Below, piece after piece: positions 25,858 to 34,838 of a stretch of 64,000 nucleotides of DNA (positions are counted from its first letter, which is position 1; every line of letters starts with the position of its first letter). The position numbers and the translations under genes were made by a program. Origin of the DNA: Sneathiella sp. (GTDB lineage Bacteria > Pseudomonadota > Alphaproteobacteria > Sneathiellales > Sneathiellaceae); the NCBI GenBank assembly GCA_002706985.1, contig PAKP01000029.1, positions 1 to 64,000 of the forward strand, in the 5' to 3' direction. The notes under the pieces are model-generated. The model did no database searches. It had not been told where the DNA came from and was given only the letters and a program-made list of their open reading frames with translations.

Positions 25858-27402
25858 ATGGATATTGGGCAGATTATTGGGACGACAAAGGAGCAGCCGC
25901 GCCGGGAAAGTGAACCGCGCAAAGAAGAGAGTGATGATTTCGCGACCTTCTTGAATGAACCCGCTCCAAAACAGGAAACTCCCGCAAAAAAGGAACCCGG
26001 CGAGATTGAACCGCCTGTTAAAGAACAGGTGGCACAAGACGCACCTACGAAAGCACCTGTTGACAAGGCTTCTAACGAACGAACTACCGAACCCGCAACA
26101 GCGGGCGCCGAGCGAAAGGCGCAAACGGCTGATACCAATTCGCAGACTTCAGAAGCTCAAGGCGCAGAAGCGAAAGAAGCAAAACCGGTGGCCGTTGCAT
26201 CCGCCACGCCCGCGGTACTTGCCATACCTGCGTCCAATAGCGCGGCACCAGAAGCTGCTCCGGAAGCTGTCAAAGCCCAGCCTGCCCAACCGCCGGTTCA
26301 AGGCACAAGCAATATCTCGGTAGATACAGCCGCCGCAGCGGTCCCCACAAAAAATGCCAAGCCAGAGACACCTAAAGCTGAAGCCAACGCTACAACAGTA
26401 ATCAGCAATCCGGTGAAGCCGGGAAAGGGTCAGGCTGCAGTCGTTGCGCAAGCGCCACTCCCTGGACCGGCAATTATTGAGAAGCCTGCAGAGAACAATG
26501 CCGCTCCGCCTCATAGCGCAGAAAAAGTTACCACAACTGGTGCGCCAGAGCCCAAACCGGCTCCCGCTGGGTTCGATGTAATAGCTGCGGTGCGGACGCA
26601 GGCTGAAGCAAAGATGAGCGAGAAGGATATCCTCTCCACCAAAATTGCGGAAATGCTGCAGGATGGAAAAGGTAAAATCAGCTTGAACAGCTCAACTCAA
26701 GCGCAAAGCTTTCAGTCAATCCTTGCCAGCAGCACGAATCTGGTTACCGCCTCTATGGCCGGTAATGCAACCGCACCAGCCATGAACCTGCTTCCCGGAA
26801 CTGTGAGTGATGCGGACGGTATCATCCCGCAGGTAACGCCAACCGTCACGGCGAACGCTGGCGGTCTACCGACGGACACGGCAAATCCAACCATGCCGAC
26901 AGCGCCGACCAGCTCTGTCCAGGGGGTTGAGGCAACAGCATCAAATACTGCCAGTCAGGCGGCAAATGCCGCCCGAGCGTCAGCCCATCTGCCCGTGGCA
27001 GAGCAAGTCTCAACCCAGATCAGCACTGCAATAAAAGAAGGCCAAGACCGGATCAAGATCAGCCTCCATCCCTCTGAACTTGGACGGGTGGAAGTAAAAC
27101 TCGACATTGGTCATGACGGACGTGTCCTTGCCGTTGTCTCTGTCGACAAGCAAGAAACCCTCGATATGTTGCAACGCGATGCGCGCACCCTCGAAAAGGC
27201 CCTACAGGACGCCGGATTTGATACCGGATCGAACAGCCTTAACTTCGGGCTCCGTCAGGATGCTCAAGGCGAAGGAGGAAAGTTTGCCGATCTTGATCTG
27301 CCGCTAGGCGAGGCAATGGATGAAAGTGATTTTTCCATGCTGCCGCAGCAACCGCTATCCAGCGGAATTAATGGCGACGGTAGTCTGGATATACAAGTCT
27401 GA
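25858..27402 (+). CDS. fliK: Flagellar hook-length control protein FliK
   Basis: Secreted molecular ruler that stops hook growth and switches export specificity. From ATG 25858 it is 514 residues. A long Ala/Pro/Glu/Lys-rich, low-complexity region runs to about residue 330 (the ruler), then a C-terminal Flg_hook domain with IKISLHPSELGRVEVKLDIGHDGRVLAVVSVDKQETLDMLQRD. The frame extends upstream to 25525, but the sigma-54 promoter lies inside that extension. A GTGAG-type weak ribosome-binding site precedes 25858. It is followed 38 bases later by flgD and then flgE, the classic hook-assembly order. Confidence 0.88.
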   Translation: MDIGQIIGTTKEQPRRESEPRKEESDDFATFLNEPAPKQETPAKKEPGEIEPPVKEQVAQDAPTKAPVDKASNERTTEPATAGAERKAQTADTNSQTSEAQGAEAKEAKPVAVASATPAVLAIPASNSAAPEAAPEAVKAQPAQPPVQGTSNISVDTAAAAVPTKNAKPETPKAEANATTVISNPVKPGKGQAAVVAQAPLPGPAIIEKPAENNAAPPHSAEKVTTTGAPEPKPAPAGFDVIAAVRTQAEAKMSEKDILSTKIAEMLQDGKGKISLNSSTQAQSFQSILASSTNLVTASMAGNATAPAMNLLPGTVSDADGIIPQVTPTVTANAGGLPTDTANPTMPTAPTSSVQGVEATASNTASQAANAARASAHLPVAEQVSTQISTAIKEGQDRIKISLHPSELGRVEVKLDIGHDGRVLAVVSVDKQETLDMLQRDARTLEKALQDAGFDTGSNSLNFGLRQDAQGEGGKFADLDLPLGEAMDESDFSMLPQQPLSSGINGDGSLDIQV

Positions 27403-27440
27403 TTTTAGTGAATTGATTTTTAATAAAGAGAGAATTCAAT

Positions 27441-28133
27441 ATGCCGGAAATAACTTCATCCTATCAGGCCCAGAACAGCGCCGCCAGTAAGGCGCAAACT
27501 AATCTGGCCAGCAATTTCGACGATTTCCTGACGCTGCTGACGACGCAGTTGACAAATCAGGATCCGCTCAACCCGACGGACTCGACGGAGTTTACCAACC
27601 AGCTTGTAAACTTCACCTCTGTGGAGCAGGCAATTGCAACAAACCAGAACCTGGAGTCGCTAGTCGAGCTGACGCAAATGTCTCAGCAGAATGCGCTCTC
27701 GGCTTCCATGATCAATTATCTCGGCAAGTCCGTCAGGACAAACCTCAACGTCTCAGCGCTAAACGGTGGTGAGGCGACGTGGAATATCGATCTTGGCAGT
27801 AGCGCGGCAAATGTAAAGTATGACATTTATAATCAGAACGGCTCCATCGTTTATTCCGAAACCAAAGATGCCGCCACGGCTGGCGCCCAGCAGTATAGCT
27901 GGGATGGCACAACCAATAGCGGAGCCGATGCGGCAGACGGCGCATACTATCTCGTTGTGACCGCTGAAACCGAAGGCGGCAACGATATCAACGTAGGCTA
28001 CAGTTTCGAAGGTATCGCCACCAGTATTGATACGGTGAATGGTGAAACCGTCCTGAAAGTGGGCGATGTCCCCATAGGGCTTGGCTACATCACATCCGTA
28101 ACCCAACCTCAAACAACTGATCCGTCCGCTTGA
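27441..28133 (+). CDS. flgD: Flagellar hook cap / assembly protein FlgD
   Basis: Scaffold protein that caps the growing hook and helps FlgE subunits polymerise. At 230 residues it has the conserved N-terminus NFDDFLTLLTTQLTNQDPLNPTDSTEFTNQLVNFTSVEQAI, followed by a FLN-like/Tudor-like core with VKYDIYNQNGSIVYSE, YSWDGTTNSGADAADGAYYLVV and a C-terminal strand. GAGAG lies upstream. It lies between fliK and flgE on the same strand, within the sigma-54-controlled unit. Confidence 0.95.
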   Translation: MPEITSSYQAQNSAASKAQTNLASNFDDFLTLLTTQLTNQDPLNPTDSTEFTNQLVNFTSVEQAIATNQNLESLVELTQMSQQNALSASMINYLGKSVRTNLNVSALNGGEATWNIDLGSSAANVKYDIYNQNGSIVYSETKDAATAGAQQYSWDGTTNSGADAADGAYYLVVTAETEGGNDINVGYSFEGIATSIDTVNGETVLKVGDVPIGLGYITSVTQPQTTDPSA

Positions 28134-28195
28134 ACGCGGCTAACCCAGAACGCTCTCGCCAGACAGTCGGCGGGCGGTAAAATAGGAGAGATGAA

Positions 28196-29518
28196 ATGAG
28201 TTTAACAGCAGCAATGTTTTCCGGTGTTTCGGGATTGGCCGCACAGTCAACCGCTATGGCGACAATCTCGGATAATATTTCAAACACGAACACGATCGGC
28301 TACAAGGGCACCAATGCGATTTTCTCGACATTGGTGACTGAGAGCGCGACCGACACCACTTATTCGGCAGGCGGTGTTCAAGTCCATCCGCGTTCACAGG
28401 TGGACCGCCAGGGACTGGTGACAGGATCATCCATCGATACCCACATGGCGATTGCCGGCGACGGTTTCTTCGTTGTGACGGGTACGCCAAATCCGACATT
28501 AACAGGTGGCAACTATGTTTTCACCCGCGCTGGTACTTTCGAGCCGGATGCAACAGGCCTGCTTCGAAATGCACAGGGTTATTACCTGCAAGGCTGGGAG
28601 ATTGACTCAAATGGCAATATCCCTGCCAATCGCTCGGACCTTGCCGCGTTGACACCGGCGAACGTAACCGGCCTCACCGGTAATGCCGAAGCGACATCAA
28701 CTGTCGGTCTGCAGGCAAACCTTTCTTCCAATCAGGCGACCTTCGGCCCCGGTTATGTTGCAGGAGATATGACTGCGGGCACGGTTGATCCGCATTTCGT
28801 CCGATCCTTCCAGATATATGACAGCCTGGGATCGGCTCATACCATGACGTTCAATTTTCTACGGACCGGTTCGGGCCTGACCCCCAACGAATGGACCGTC
28901 GAAGTAACTGCTGATATCGACAATGACGGCGTGGAAGATATGCTGACATCTGCAATCGTCGGCTTTAACTCCGACGGTACGCTGGATATGGGCGCGACAA
29001 CGCTGAGCAATACCATCAATATTCCCTGGGATGCGAGCATGGGTATCTCCAGTCCGCAGGCAATCGATCTTAACTTCGGCAACGATGGCCTCTCCGATGG
29101 CTTCACGCAGTCAGGGGCTATCTCGCAACTGGTTTCCTCCGACGTGAATGGTGCTCTTTTTGGTGCCTTTGAATCTGTTTTTATTGATGAAGAAGGCACG
29201 GTGATCGCCAAGTTTGATAACGGAACGTCGAAGGAAATCTATAAGATTCCGATTGCAACCTTCGCCAACCCGAACGGACTGCAAAATCGTGATGGAAACG
29301 CGTTTGATGAAACTCCGGAGTCTGGCACATTTACTCTTCGCGAAGCGACATTGGGCGGTGCAGGAAAGATTATTTCTTCTGCCACTGAAGCTTCTACCGT
29401 GGATATTGCCGAGGAATTTACCCGCATGATTGTCACCCAGCGCTCCTACTCGGCGGCCGGTAAGATCATCACCACCGCAGACGAAATGCTGGAGGAATTG
29501 ATCCGTCTGAAACGGTAA
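28196..29518 (+). CDS. flgE: Flagellar hook protein FlgE
   Basis: Structural subunit of the hook, 440 residues. It starts with the rod/hook N-terminus SLTAAMFSGVSGLAAQSTAMATISDNISNTNTIGYKGTN, has the FlgE-type middle (GDGFFVVTG, VFTRAGTFEPDATG, LQGWE) and ends with IAEEFTRMIVTQRSYSAAGKIITTADEMLEELIRLKR. The start has an AGGAGAG at good spacing. It is the last gene of the fliK-flgD-flgE unit, closed by a long hairpin at 29540-29580. Confidence 0.96.
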   Translation: MSLTAAMFSGVSGLAAQSTAMATISDNISNTNTIGYKGTNAIFSTLVTESATDTTYSAGGVQVHPRSQVDRQGLVTGSSIDTHMAIAGDGFFVVTGTPNPTLTGGNYVFTRAGTFEPDATGLLRNAQGYYLQGWEIDSNGNIPANRSDLAALTPANVTGLTGNAEATSTVGLQANLSSNQATFGPGYVAGDMTAGTVDPHFVRSFQIYDSLGSAHTMTFNFLRTGSGLTPNEWTVEVTADIDNDGVEDMLTSAIVGFNSDGTLDMGATTLSNTINIPWDASMGISSPQAIDLNFGNDGLSDGFTQSGAISQLVSSDVNGALFGAFESVFIDEEGTVIAKFDNGTSKEIYKIPIATFANPNGLQNRDGNAFDETPESGTFTLREATLGGAGKIISSATEASTVDIAEEFTRMIVTQRSYSAAGKIITTADEMLEELIRLKR

Positions 29519-29539
29519 TTAACAGACGCCTTAAATCGA

Positions 29540-29580
29540 TATCTTCATGGCGGAAAAAAGCCATCCCCGCCATGAAGATA
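29540..29580. terminator. Hairpin terminator after flgE
   Basis: TATCTTCATGGCGG and CCGCCATGAAGATA are perfect 14-base arms around a 13-base loop. The following T-run is weak on the + strand, so it may act as an mRNA 3'-end stabiliser as much as an intrinsic terminator. Confidence 0.65.
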
Positions 29581-29668
29581 AAATTAACCAACCTCATTAG
29601 CTGTTTGTTAAATCGATAGGCATATGATCTCAGTTCAAGACACAATGTAAGTAAGAGGTAGTGTGCAG

Positions 29669-29968
29669 ATGCAGTCGCAAATGGACCGCAAGATAAATCG
29701 GATTATTGGTCTGGATGGTCAGCCAATGACGATTCACGATCTGCCGCCGAAGGACACCAAAAGATGGGTGATCCGACGGAAGGCAGAAGTCGTTGCCGCC
29801 GTTCGTGGTGGATTGATCAGCCTGGACGATGCGTGTCGGCGCTACACGCTTTCCGTCGAGGAATTCTTATCCTGGCAGAAGGCGATCGATAAGCATGGCT
29901 TGCCGGGCCTTCGGACGACCCGGATTCAGGAATACCGTCCGAATGACCAAGTTTATAAAAATGACTAA
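29669..29968 (+). CDS. sciP: CtrA inhibitor SciP (DUF1153 family)
   Basis: A roughly 99-residue DNA-binding protein that represses CtrA-activated promoters after cell division and can bind CtrA. The conserved core is IIGLDGQPMTIHDLPPKDTKRWVIRRKAEVVAAVRGGLISLDDACRRYTLSVEEFLSWQKAIDKHGLPGLRTTR, a trihelical HTH preceded by the basic RRKAEVV. A GTG at 29663 is also in frame, but AGAGG at 29654-29658 is better spaced for ATG 29669. It stands between flgE and fliF with its own terminator. In Caulobacter, SciP targets class II flagellar promoters such as fliF-type operons. Confidence 0.92.
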   Translation: MQSQMDRKINRIIGLDGQPMTIHDLPPKDTKRWVIRRKAEVVAAVRGGLISLDDACRRYTLSVEEFLSWQKAIDKHGLPGLRTTRIQEYRPNDQVYKND

Positions 29969-29996
29969 TTAAGTCACTTGTTAGTACCTTTTTCTG

Positions 29997-30024
29997 AAAA
30001 GCCCGGTCGAAACACCGGGCTTTT
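29997..30024. terminator. Intrinsic terminator after sciP
   Basis: AAAAGCCCGGT and ACCGGGCTTTT are perfect 11-base arms with a 5-base loop, followed by TATTTTG. A textbook bidirectional rho-independent terminator. Confidence 0.92.
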
Positions 30025-30092
30025 ATTTTGCTTATTATCTTCGTTCATCAAATAACGTTTTCAAAACCTGCAAACGGTCAGCTAACCAACTA

Positions 30093-30131
30093 GGCAAATT
30101 TTTCCGCTTACCCGGCAAATTTTGCCCGCTG
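30093..30131. repeat. 21-base-spaced direct repeat GGCAAATTTT upstream of fliF
   Basis: GGCAAATTTTTCCGCT (from 30093) and GGCAAATTTTGCCCGCT (from 30114) repeat at a 21-base period, two helical turns. The second is also a near palindrome GGCAAATTTTGCC within CCCGGC...GCCCG, resembling as I recall the ftr elements bound by FlbD in Caulobacter. A regulatory role at the fliF operon is likely, but the protein is inferred. Confidence 0.5.
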
Positions 30132-30146
30132 TTAACCAGTTGTTTA
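30132..30146. promoter_or_regulatory. Candidate CtrA box upstream of fliF
   Basis: TTAA-CCAGTTG-TTTA matches the TTAA-N7-TTAA CtrA consensus at seven of eight fixed bases. It lies about 70 bases before the fliF start, where CtrA activates class II flagellar operons in Caulobacter. ctrA itself is at 46.4 kb. Confidence 0.5.
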
Positions 30147-30214
30147 TTTACTCATCGTATCGTTCACCAAGTCGAATAACTTTTACGTTTATTTTAATTG
30201 AGTGAGGCACCGAC

Positions 30215-31897
30215 GTGAACGGAATAAGCCAGCTTCTGCAAAGTTTGGGAACAGTCAGGGTCGTCATACTGGGCGGCGTCGCCGTTGGATTGATAGCATT
30301 GATCATGCTGATGGCAACCCGGATCAGCAGCCCGGATTACGCTTTGCTTTATGGCGGTCTTGAATCAGCGGATTCCGCGGCGATTGTCTCGCGGCTTGAA
30401 ACGGAAAACATCCCCTTCAAGCTTTCCGGCAACGGTCGTGATATTCTCATTCCCGAAGACCAGGTAGCATTGGTTCGCCTGAAGATGGCAGAAGTCGGGC
30501 TGCCCAACGGTGGTTCCGTCGGCTATGAAATATTCGACAATTCCGACACATTTGGAACCACGAGCTTCGTTCAGAATGTCAATTTTGTTCGCGCATTGGA
30601 AGGCGAACTCGCCCGCACCATCCGCGCCCTTAACAATGTCTCGGCAGCGCGGGTCCACCTCGTTCTTCCCAAGCGGGAGGTTTTCAGTCGCGACAAGCGG
30701 GAGGCCAGCGCCTCAATTGTCCTGAAACTGAACGGTCGCGGCCGTCTTACCGATGATCAGATTTCCGCAGTACAGCATATAACGGCATCTGCCGTCCCTT
30801 CCCTGTCTCCCTCACACATCTCGATCGTTGACGAGAACGGCAATTTACTTGCGCGGGGCGATGGCAAGGAAACGCCCGGCACAGGTATCAGCCAAACGGA
30901 CTTCAAACGCGTCGCCTATGAAAACCGCCTTAAAGAACAGATCGAACAGCTCCTGGAGAAATCCCTTGGACCGGGCAATGTCCGCGCTGAAGTCAGCGCC
31001 GTCATGGATTTCGATCAGCGCACGATCCAGTCGGAAACCTATGACCCGGACAGTCAGGTAGTACGGTCGTCCCAGCTAGTAGAAGAAAACAGCACCGCGA
31101 ATGAAGGCATCGCCGGGGATCAGGCGGTTTCCGTAGCAAACAACCTGCCGGAAGCTGGGGCCGATACGGGCGCCGGATCCAGTTCAAAGAATGCCTCTTC
31201 CCGGTCCGAGGAAACAGTCAATTACGAAATTTCCAAGACCGTTACAACAGAGGTACGTGAATCCGGTCCGGTTCGCCGTTTGACGGTCGCCGTGCTTGTG
31301 AATGGCCGTTCGGAAATTGCGGAGGACGGAACCCGGACATATGAATCTCTCAATGAAGAGGCCCTGAACCAAGTCAGCCGCCTTGTCAAATCTGCGATTG
31401 GGTTTAATGAAGAGCGCGGCGATGTGGTCGAAGTGGTAAACATGCCTTTTGCAGAGGTAATCGTGCCTTTCTCCGATGAAGAAATTGTGACGGACGAGAT
31501 CTTCATGGGATTGACGAAGGCTGATCTCTTTAAGATGGGGGAAATGGGCGTACTTGTCATCGTCGCCATGCTGGCGCTTCTGCTTGTTGTTCGGCCATTG
31601 CTGAACCGCGCATTGGCAGTGGGTGGGGCAACCCCGGCTCTTGCCGGACCTGGCGGAGCCGCCGCGGCCGGTGCCCTGGCGGGCGGTGGTTCAGTACCAG
31701 CCATTACCAATGGACAAAGCGGTACTAGTGGTTCGGCGCAGGCCGAAACCCTCAATGAAGTCGACAGCATGATCGATATCGACAAGGTCGACGGACAGGT
31801 TAAAACCTCAGCACTCAACAAGGTCAGCGAAATCGTTGACAAACATCCAGACGAAGCAATCTCAATTCTTCGCAGCTGGCTCTATCACGACGCATAA
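30215..31897 (+). CDS. fliF: Flagellar MS-ring protein FliF
   Basis: Inner-membrane MS-ring subunit, 560 residues. The N-terminal membrane helix is [20 protein letters not shown]. The periplasmic ring domains contain [55 protein letters not shown] and [26 protein letters not shown]. The second membrane helix is [16 protein letters not shown], near residue 450. The cytoplasmic tail [18 protein letters not shown] binds FliG. The start is GTG with GAGG upstream. It heads the fliF-G-H-N-motA-flbD-flhA-F-G unit. Confidence 0.97.
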   Translation: MNGISQLLQSLGTVRVVILGGVAVGLIALIMLMATRISSPDYALLYGGLESADSAAIVSRLETENIPFKLSGNGRDILIPEDQVALVRLKMAEVGLPNGGSVGYEIFDNSDTFGTTSFVQNVNFVRALEGELARTIRALNNVSAARVHLVLPKREVFSRDKREASASIVLKLNGRGRLTDDQISAVQHITASAVPSLSPSHISIVDENGNLLARGDGKETPGTGISQTDFKRVAYENRLKEQIEQLLEKSLGPGNVRAEVSAVMDFDQRTIQSETYDPDSQVVRSSQLVEENSTANEGIAGDQAVSVANNLPEAGADTGAGSSSKNASSRSEETVNYEISKTVTTEVRESGPVRRLTVAVLVNGRSEIAEDGTRTYESLNEEALNQVSRLVKSAIGFNEERGDVVEVVNMPFAEVIVPFSDEEIVTDEIFMGLTKADLFKMGEMGVLVIVAMLALLLVVRPLLNRALAVGGATPALAGPGGAAAAGALAGGGSVPAITNGQSGTSGSAQAETLNEVDSMIDIDKVDGQVKTSALNKVSEIVDKHPDEAISILRSWLYHDA

Positions 31898-31911
31898 GGG
31901 AACGTCATTTC

Positions 31912-32925
31912 ATGGTAATCAGTGATGCAAAACATTTGAATGGACCGGACAAGGCCGCCATCATGATGCTGGCCCTTGGTGACGACCATACCAAGGAACT
32001 CTGGACCCGCCTCGATGAAGAGGAAATCAAGGAGATTTCCCAGGCGATGTCCAATCTTGGATCTGTGTCCTCGGACGTAATGGAATCCCTGTTCGTCGAA
32101 TTTGCGAGCAAGATTTCCTCAACCGGAAATATTGTTGGCAGCTACGAAGCAACGGAACGCCTTCTCATGAAAGCACTTGCCGGCGACAAGGTCGAGGGCA
32201 TCATGGAAGAAATTCGCGGTCCCGCTGGCCGGACCATGTGGGACAAACTTGCCAATGTGAATGAGCAGGTGCTGGCGAACTATCTGAAGAACGAGTATCC
32301 GCAAACCGTCGCCGTGGTCATGAGCAAGATCAATCCTGGCCACGCGGCCAAGGTCCTCTCCACCCTGCCCGAGGATTTTTCTCTGGAGGTGGTCAACCGG
32401 ATGTTGCAGATGGAATCCGTGCAAAAAGAAGTCCTCGATAAAATCGAAGATACCCTGCGCAGCGAGTTCATGAGCAATCTCGCAAAAACCAACAAGCGTG
32501 ACAGCCATGAAATGATGGCCGAAATTTTCAACAATTTCGATCGTAATACGGAAGGCCGTTTTATTTCGGCTCTGGAAGAGCGCAATCGCGACTCAGCGGA
32601 GAAGATCAAGGCCTTGATGTTCACGTTCGAAGACCTGCTCAAGCTCGACCCGGCTGGAGTACAGACCCTGCTTCGCAATGTCGACAAGGAACGTCTGGGT
32701 ATTTGCCTGAAGGGGGCTTCGGAAAGCCTGCGAGACCTGTTCTTTACGAATATGTCTGAAAGGGCGGCGAAAATTCTCCGTGAAGATATGGAGGCCATGG
32801 GTCCGGTACGTCTCAAAGACGTGGACGAAGCGCAAATGGAAATCGTCAATATCGCCAAGGAGCTCGCGGATAGCGGGGAAATCATGCTCGCGGACAGCGG
32901 CGGTGACGACGAGTTGATTTACTAG
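31912..32925 (+). CDS. fliG: Flagellar motor switch protein FliG
   Basis: Rotor protein of the C-ring that couples stator force to rotation. The 337-residue protein has the N-terminal FliF-binding domain ([40 protein letters not shown]), the middle domain with [27 protein letters not shown] and the C-terminal torque domain with [26 protein letters not shown] and [25 protein letters not shown], with the charged residues expected at the stator interface. It begins 14 bases after fliF. Confidence 0.97.
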   Translation: MVISDAKHLNGPDKAAIMMLALGDDHTKELWTRLDEEEIKEISQAMSNLGSVSSDVMESLFVEFASKISSTGNIVGSYEATERLLMKALAGDKVEGIMEEIRGPAGRTMWDKLANVNEQVLANYLKNEYPQTVAVVMSKINPGHAAKVLSTLPEDFSLEVVNRMLQMESVQKEVLDKIEDTLRSEFMSNLAKTNKRDSHEMMAEIFNNFDRNTEGRFISALEERNRDSAEKIKALMFTFEDLLKLDPAGVQTLLRNVDKERLGICLKGASESLRDLFFTNMSERAAKILREDMEAMGPVRLKDVDEAQMEIVNIAKELADSGEIMLADSGGDDELIY

Positions 32926-32926
32926 G

Positions 32927-33625
32927 ATGCAAGCGACCATGAGTTCTACCACCAGATTTCTGTTCGATACCGAGTTCGGCGCGAGTAGCACGCGGAAAAA
33001 GGCTGAGGCCCAGCCTGCCGAGCGCGAAAAGCCGGTCTACACGGAAAGCGATGTTGCTGCATTGAAGGCGGAAGCTTTTGAGAACGGTGTTCGGCAAGGC
33101 CAGGGACAGTCCTTGCAAGGTGTCGAATCCGCGATCAGCGATACAATGACCGCGATCAATAATCAGCTCGGTCAGCTTCTCGGTAACTATGAAGCTAAAG
33201 TGGCCGGTGTGAAGCAGGACGCTGCGAACCTGGCGTTAGCGATTGCATCCAAGCTCGCTCCGGCCCTCATCGATCTCGCACCTGAGGCGGAAGTCCGCAA
33301 ACTAATTGAGGAAAGCCTGATGGATCTTCAGGACGAGCCCAGAGTCGTCATTCGGGCGAGCGAGGCGACCTGCCAGAATATATCCGGCAAGATCGAGGAA
33401 ATTACGCTGGCAACAGGATTTCAGGGAAAACTGATCCTGCTCCCCGATGACTCCAAAAATGGCGGCGACTGCCGGATTGAATGGGCCGATGGCGGGACCG
33501 AACGGCGGCTTGAAGATATTCAGCAACGGCTGGAAAGCGCAATCAATCGCTTTATCCGGTCAACCGGAACAACAAACGACGAAAAAAACAGTTATTCAGA
33601 TCAGCCTGCAGCTGATCAGTTTTAA
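32927..33625 (+). CDS. fliH: Flagellar assembly protein FliH
   Basis: Peripheral regulator of the FliI export ATPase, about 230 residues. After a short N-terminus with LFDTEFG, a charged helical region ALKAEAFENGVRQGQGQ (Gly-spaced, like FliH/YscL stalks) leads to a C-terminal domain with LALAIASKLAPALI and IRASEATCQNISGKIEE...GGDCRIEWADGGTERRLEDIQQRLESAI, the usual FliH ending. The start may be ATG 32927 or ATG 32939, and neither has a clear ribosome-binding site. It lies directly after fliG and before fliN. Homology is family-level. Confidence 0.85.
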   Translation: MQATMSSTTRFLFDTEFGASSTRKKAEAQPAEREKPVYTESDVAALKAEAFENGVRQGQGQSLQGVESAISDTMTAINNQLGQLLGNYEAKVAGVKQDAANLALAIASKLAPALIDLAPEAEVRKLIEESLMDLQDEPRVVIRASEATCQNISGKIEEITLATGFQGKLILLPDDSKNGGDCRIEWADGGTERRLEDIQQRLESAINRFIRSTGTTNDEKNSYSDQPAADQF

Positions 33626-33636
33626 GGAGTAAGAAC

Positions 33637-34026
33637 GTGGCAGATGATGAAGAGCTCGATCTTGAGGACTTAAGTAAAACTCCGGCGCCGGATCAGGAAA
33701 TGACCGTTCCGGATGATACGGAGACGGATGTCATTGCGGATAGCTTTGACGCCGAGGACGATACGGAAATTGCTAGAACAGCAGCCGATCTCGAGGCTGT
33801 CTTCGACATTCCCGTACATGTCACAGCGGTTCTTGGCAAATCGCGTATGCGCGTCAGCCAGCTTCTGAAACTGGGACGCGGCGCTGTCATTGAACTTGAC
33901 CGCAAAGTCGGCGAGGCCATCGATATCTATGTCAATAACCGGCTGGTCGCTCGTGGTGAAGTTGTCGTCGTGGAAGATCGCCTTGGCGTCACCATGACCG
34001 AAATTATCAAGGCGGATCGCCGCTAG
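33637..34026 (+). CDS. fliN: Flagellar motor switch protein FliN
   Basis: Bottom ring of the C-ring. The 129-residue protein has an acidic N-terminus and a SpoA/FliN domain from about residue 50: VFDIPVHVTAVLGKSRMRVSQLLKLGRGAVIELDRKVGEAIDIYVNNRLVARGEVVVVEDRLGVTMTEII. The start is GTG with AAGGAG upstream. FliM is not in this cluster, so it must be encoded elsewhere. Firm assignment. Confidence 0.96.
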   Translation: MADDEELDLEDLSKTPAPDQEMTVPDDTETDVIADSFDAEDDTEIARTAADLEAVFDIPVHVTAVLGKSRMRVSQLLKLGRGAVIELDRKVGEAIDIYVNNRLVARGEVVVVEDRLGVTMTEIIKADRR

Positions 34027-34041
34027 TAAACGGATAGTGCT

Positions 34042-34818
34042 GTGAATAAAATTGATTTTGCAACAGTTATCGGGTTGTTCGGCAGCTTTACGCTGGTGAC
34101 AGGGGCTGTCCTGCTCGGCGGATCGATTGGCTCGTTCTTCAATTTGCCATCGGTCCTGCTCGTGCTCGGAGGAACTTTCCTTGTCACAACTATCAGTTTT
34201 TCGCTGTCGGATATCATCCGCGCCCAAAAACTGGTTTTCAATGCCTTGTTCACGCGCACGATAACACCGAACTATGCGGCCTACTCCATGCTGGATCTCG
34301 CCGATAAATGCCGCGGAAAAGGCGTACTGCATCTGCAAAACCACCTGCAGTCCCTCCATGATGACAGCTTTCAGCGTAAAGCGCTTCAACTCGTCGTTGA
34401 CGGACTGCCGGTGGAAGAGGTTAACCGCATCCTGCAAAACGACCTCAACGGCATGATCCAGCGCCATAATTCGGGCTCCAGCGTTCTGCGAAAAGCAGCA
34501 GAGGTCGCGCCTGCCATGGGCCTGATTGGCACATTGGTCGGGCTGGTTCAAATGCTCGGCAATCTCGATGATCCTTCCAGTATCGGACCGGCAATGGCCG
34601 TTGCGCTGTTGACCACTTTTTATGGCGCCGTGCTCGCCAACATGTTTTTCAATCCGCTTGCGTCAAAACTGGAGAGAAGTTCTGCCGAGGAAGTATTGCT
34701 GAACCGCGTGTTCATGCTCGGCGCCGCGTCAATCGGACGACAGGAAAATCCCCGTCGCCTTGAAATGTTGTTAAACACCCTGCTGCCGCCCGCAAACCGC
34801 GTGCAGTACTACAGTTAA
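34042..34818 (+). CDS. MotA/TolQ/ExbB-type stator subunit (MotA/PomA-like)
   Basis: A 258-residue membrane protein of the MotA branch. Two N-terminal hydrophobic segments (VIGLFGSFTLVTGAVLLGG and LPSVLLVLGGTFLVTTISF), a cytoplasmic loop of about 90 residues, then AEVAPAMGLIGTLVGLVQML with the conserved Pro, and ALLTTFYGAVLANMFFNPLA. Its length and the GGTFLVT segment fit a flagellar stator. No motB follows, so the partner must be elsewhere, or this is a stator-like accessory. The start is GTG. It lies between fliN and flbD, probably in the same transcript. Confidence 0.82.
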   Translation: MNKIDFATVIGLFGSFTLVTGAVLLGGSIGSFFNLPSVLLVLGGTFLVTTISFSLSDIIRAQKLVFNALFTRTITPNYAAYSMLDLADKCRGKGVLHLQNHLQSLHDDSFQRKALQLVVDGLPVEEVNRILQNDLNGMIQRHNSGSSVLRKAAEVAPAMGLIGTLVGLVQMLGNLDDPSSIGPAMAVALLTTFYGAVLANMFFNPLASKLERSSAEEVLLNRVFMLGAASIGRQENPRRLEMLLNTLLPPANRVQYYS

Positions 34819-34838
34819 GTTCTTAGGAGAGTAGTTCG

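Noticed and set aside
31222..31842. 206-codon - strand frame opposite fliF
   Set aside because: Ser/Thr-rich shadow of fliF codon usage, without motifs or ribosome-binding site.
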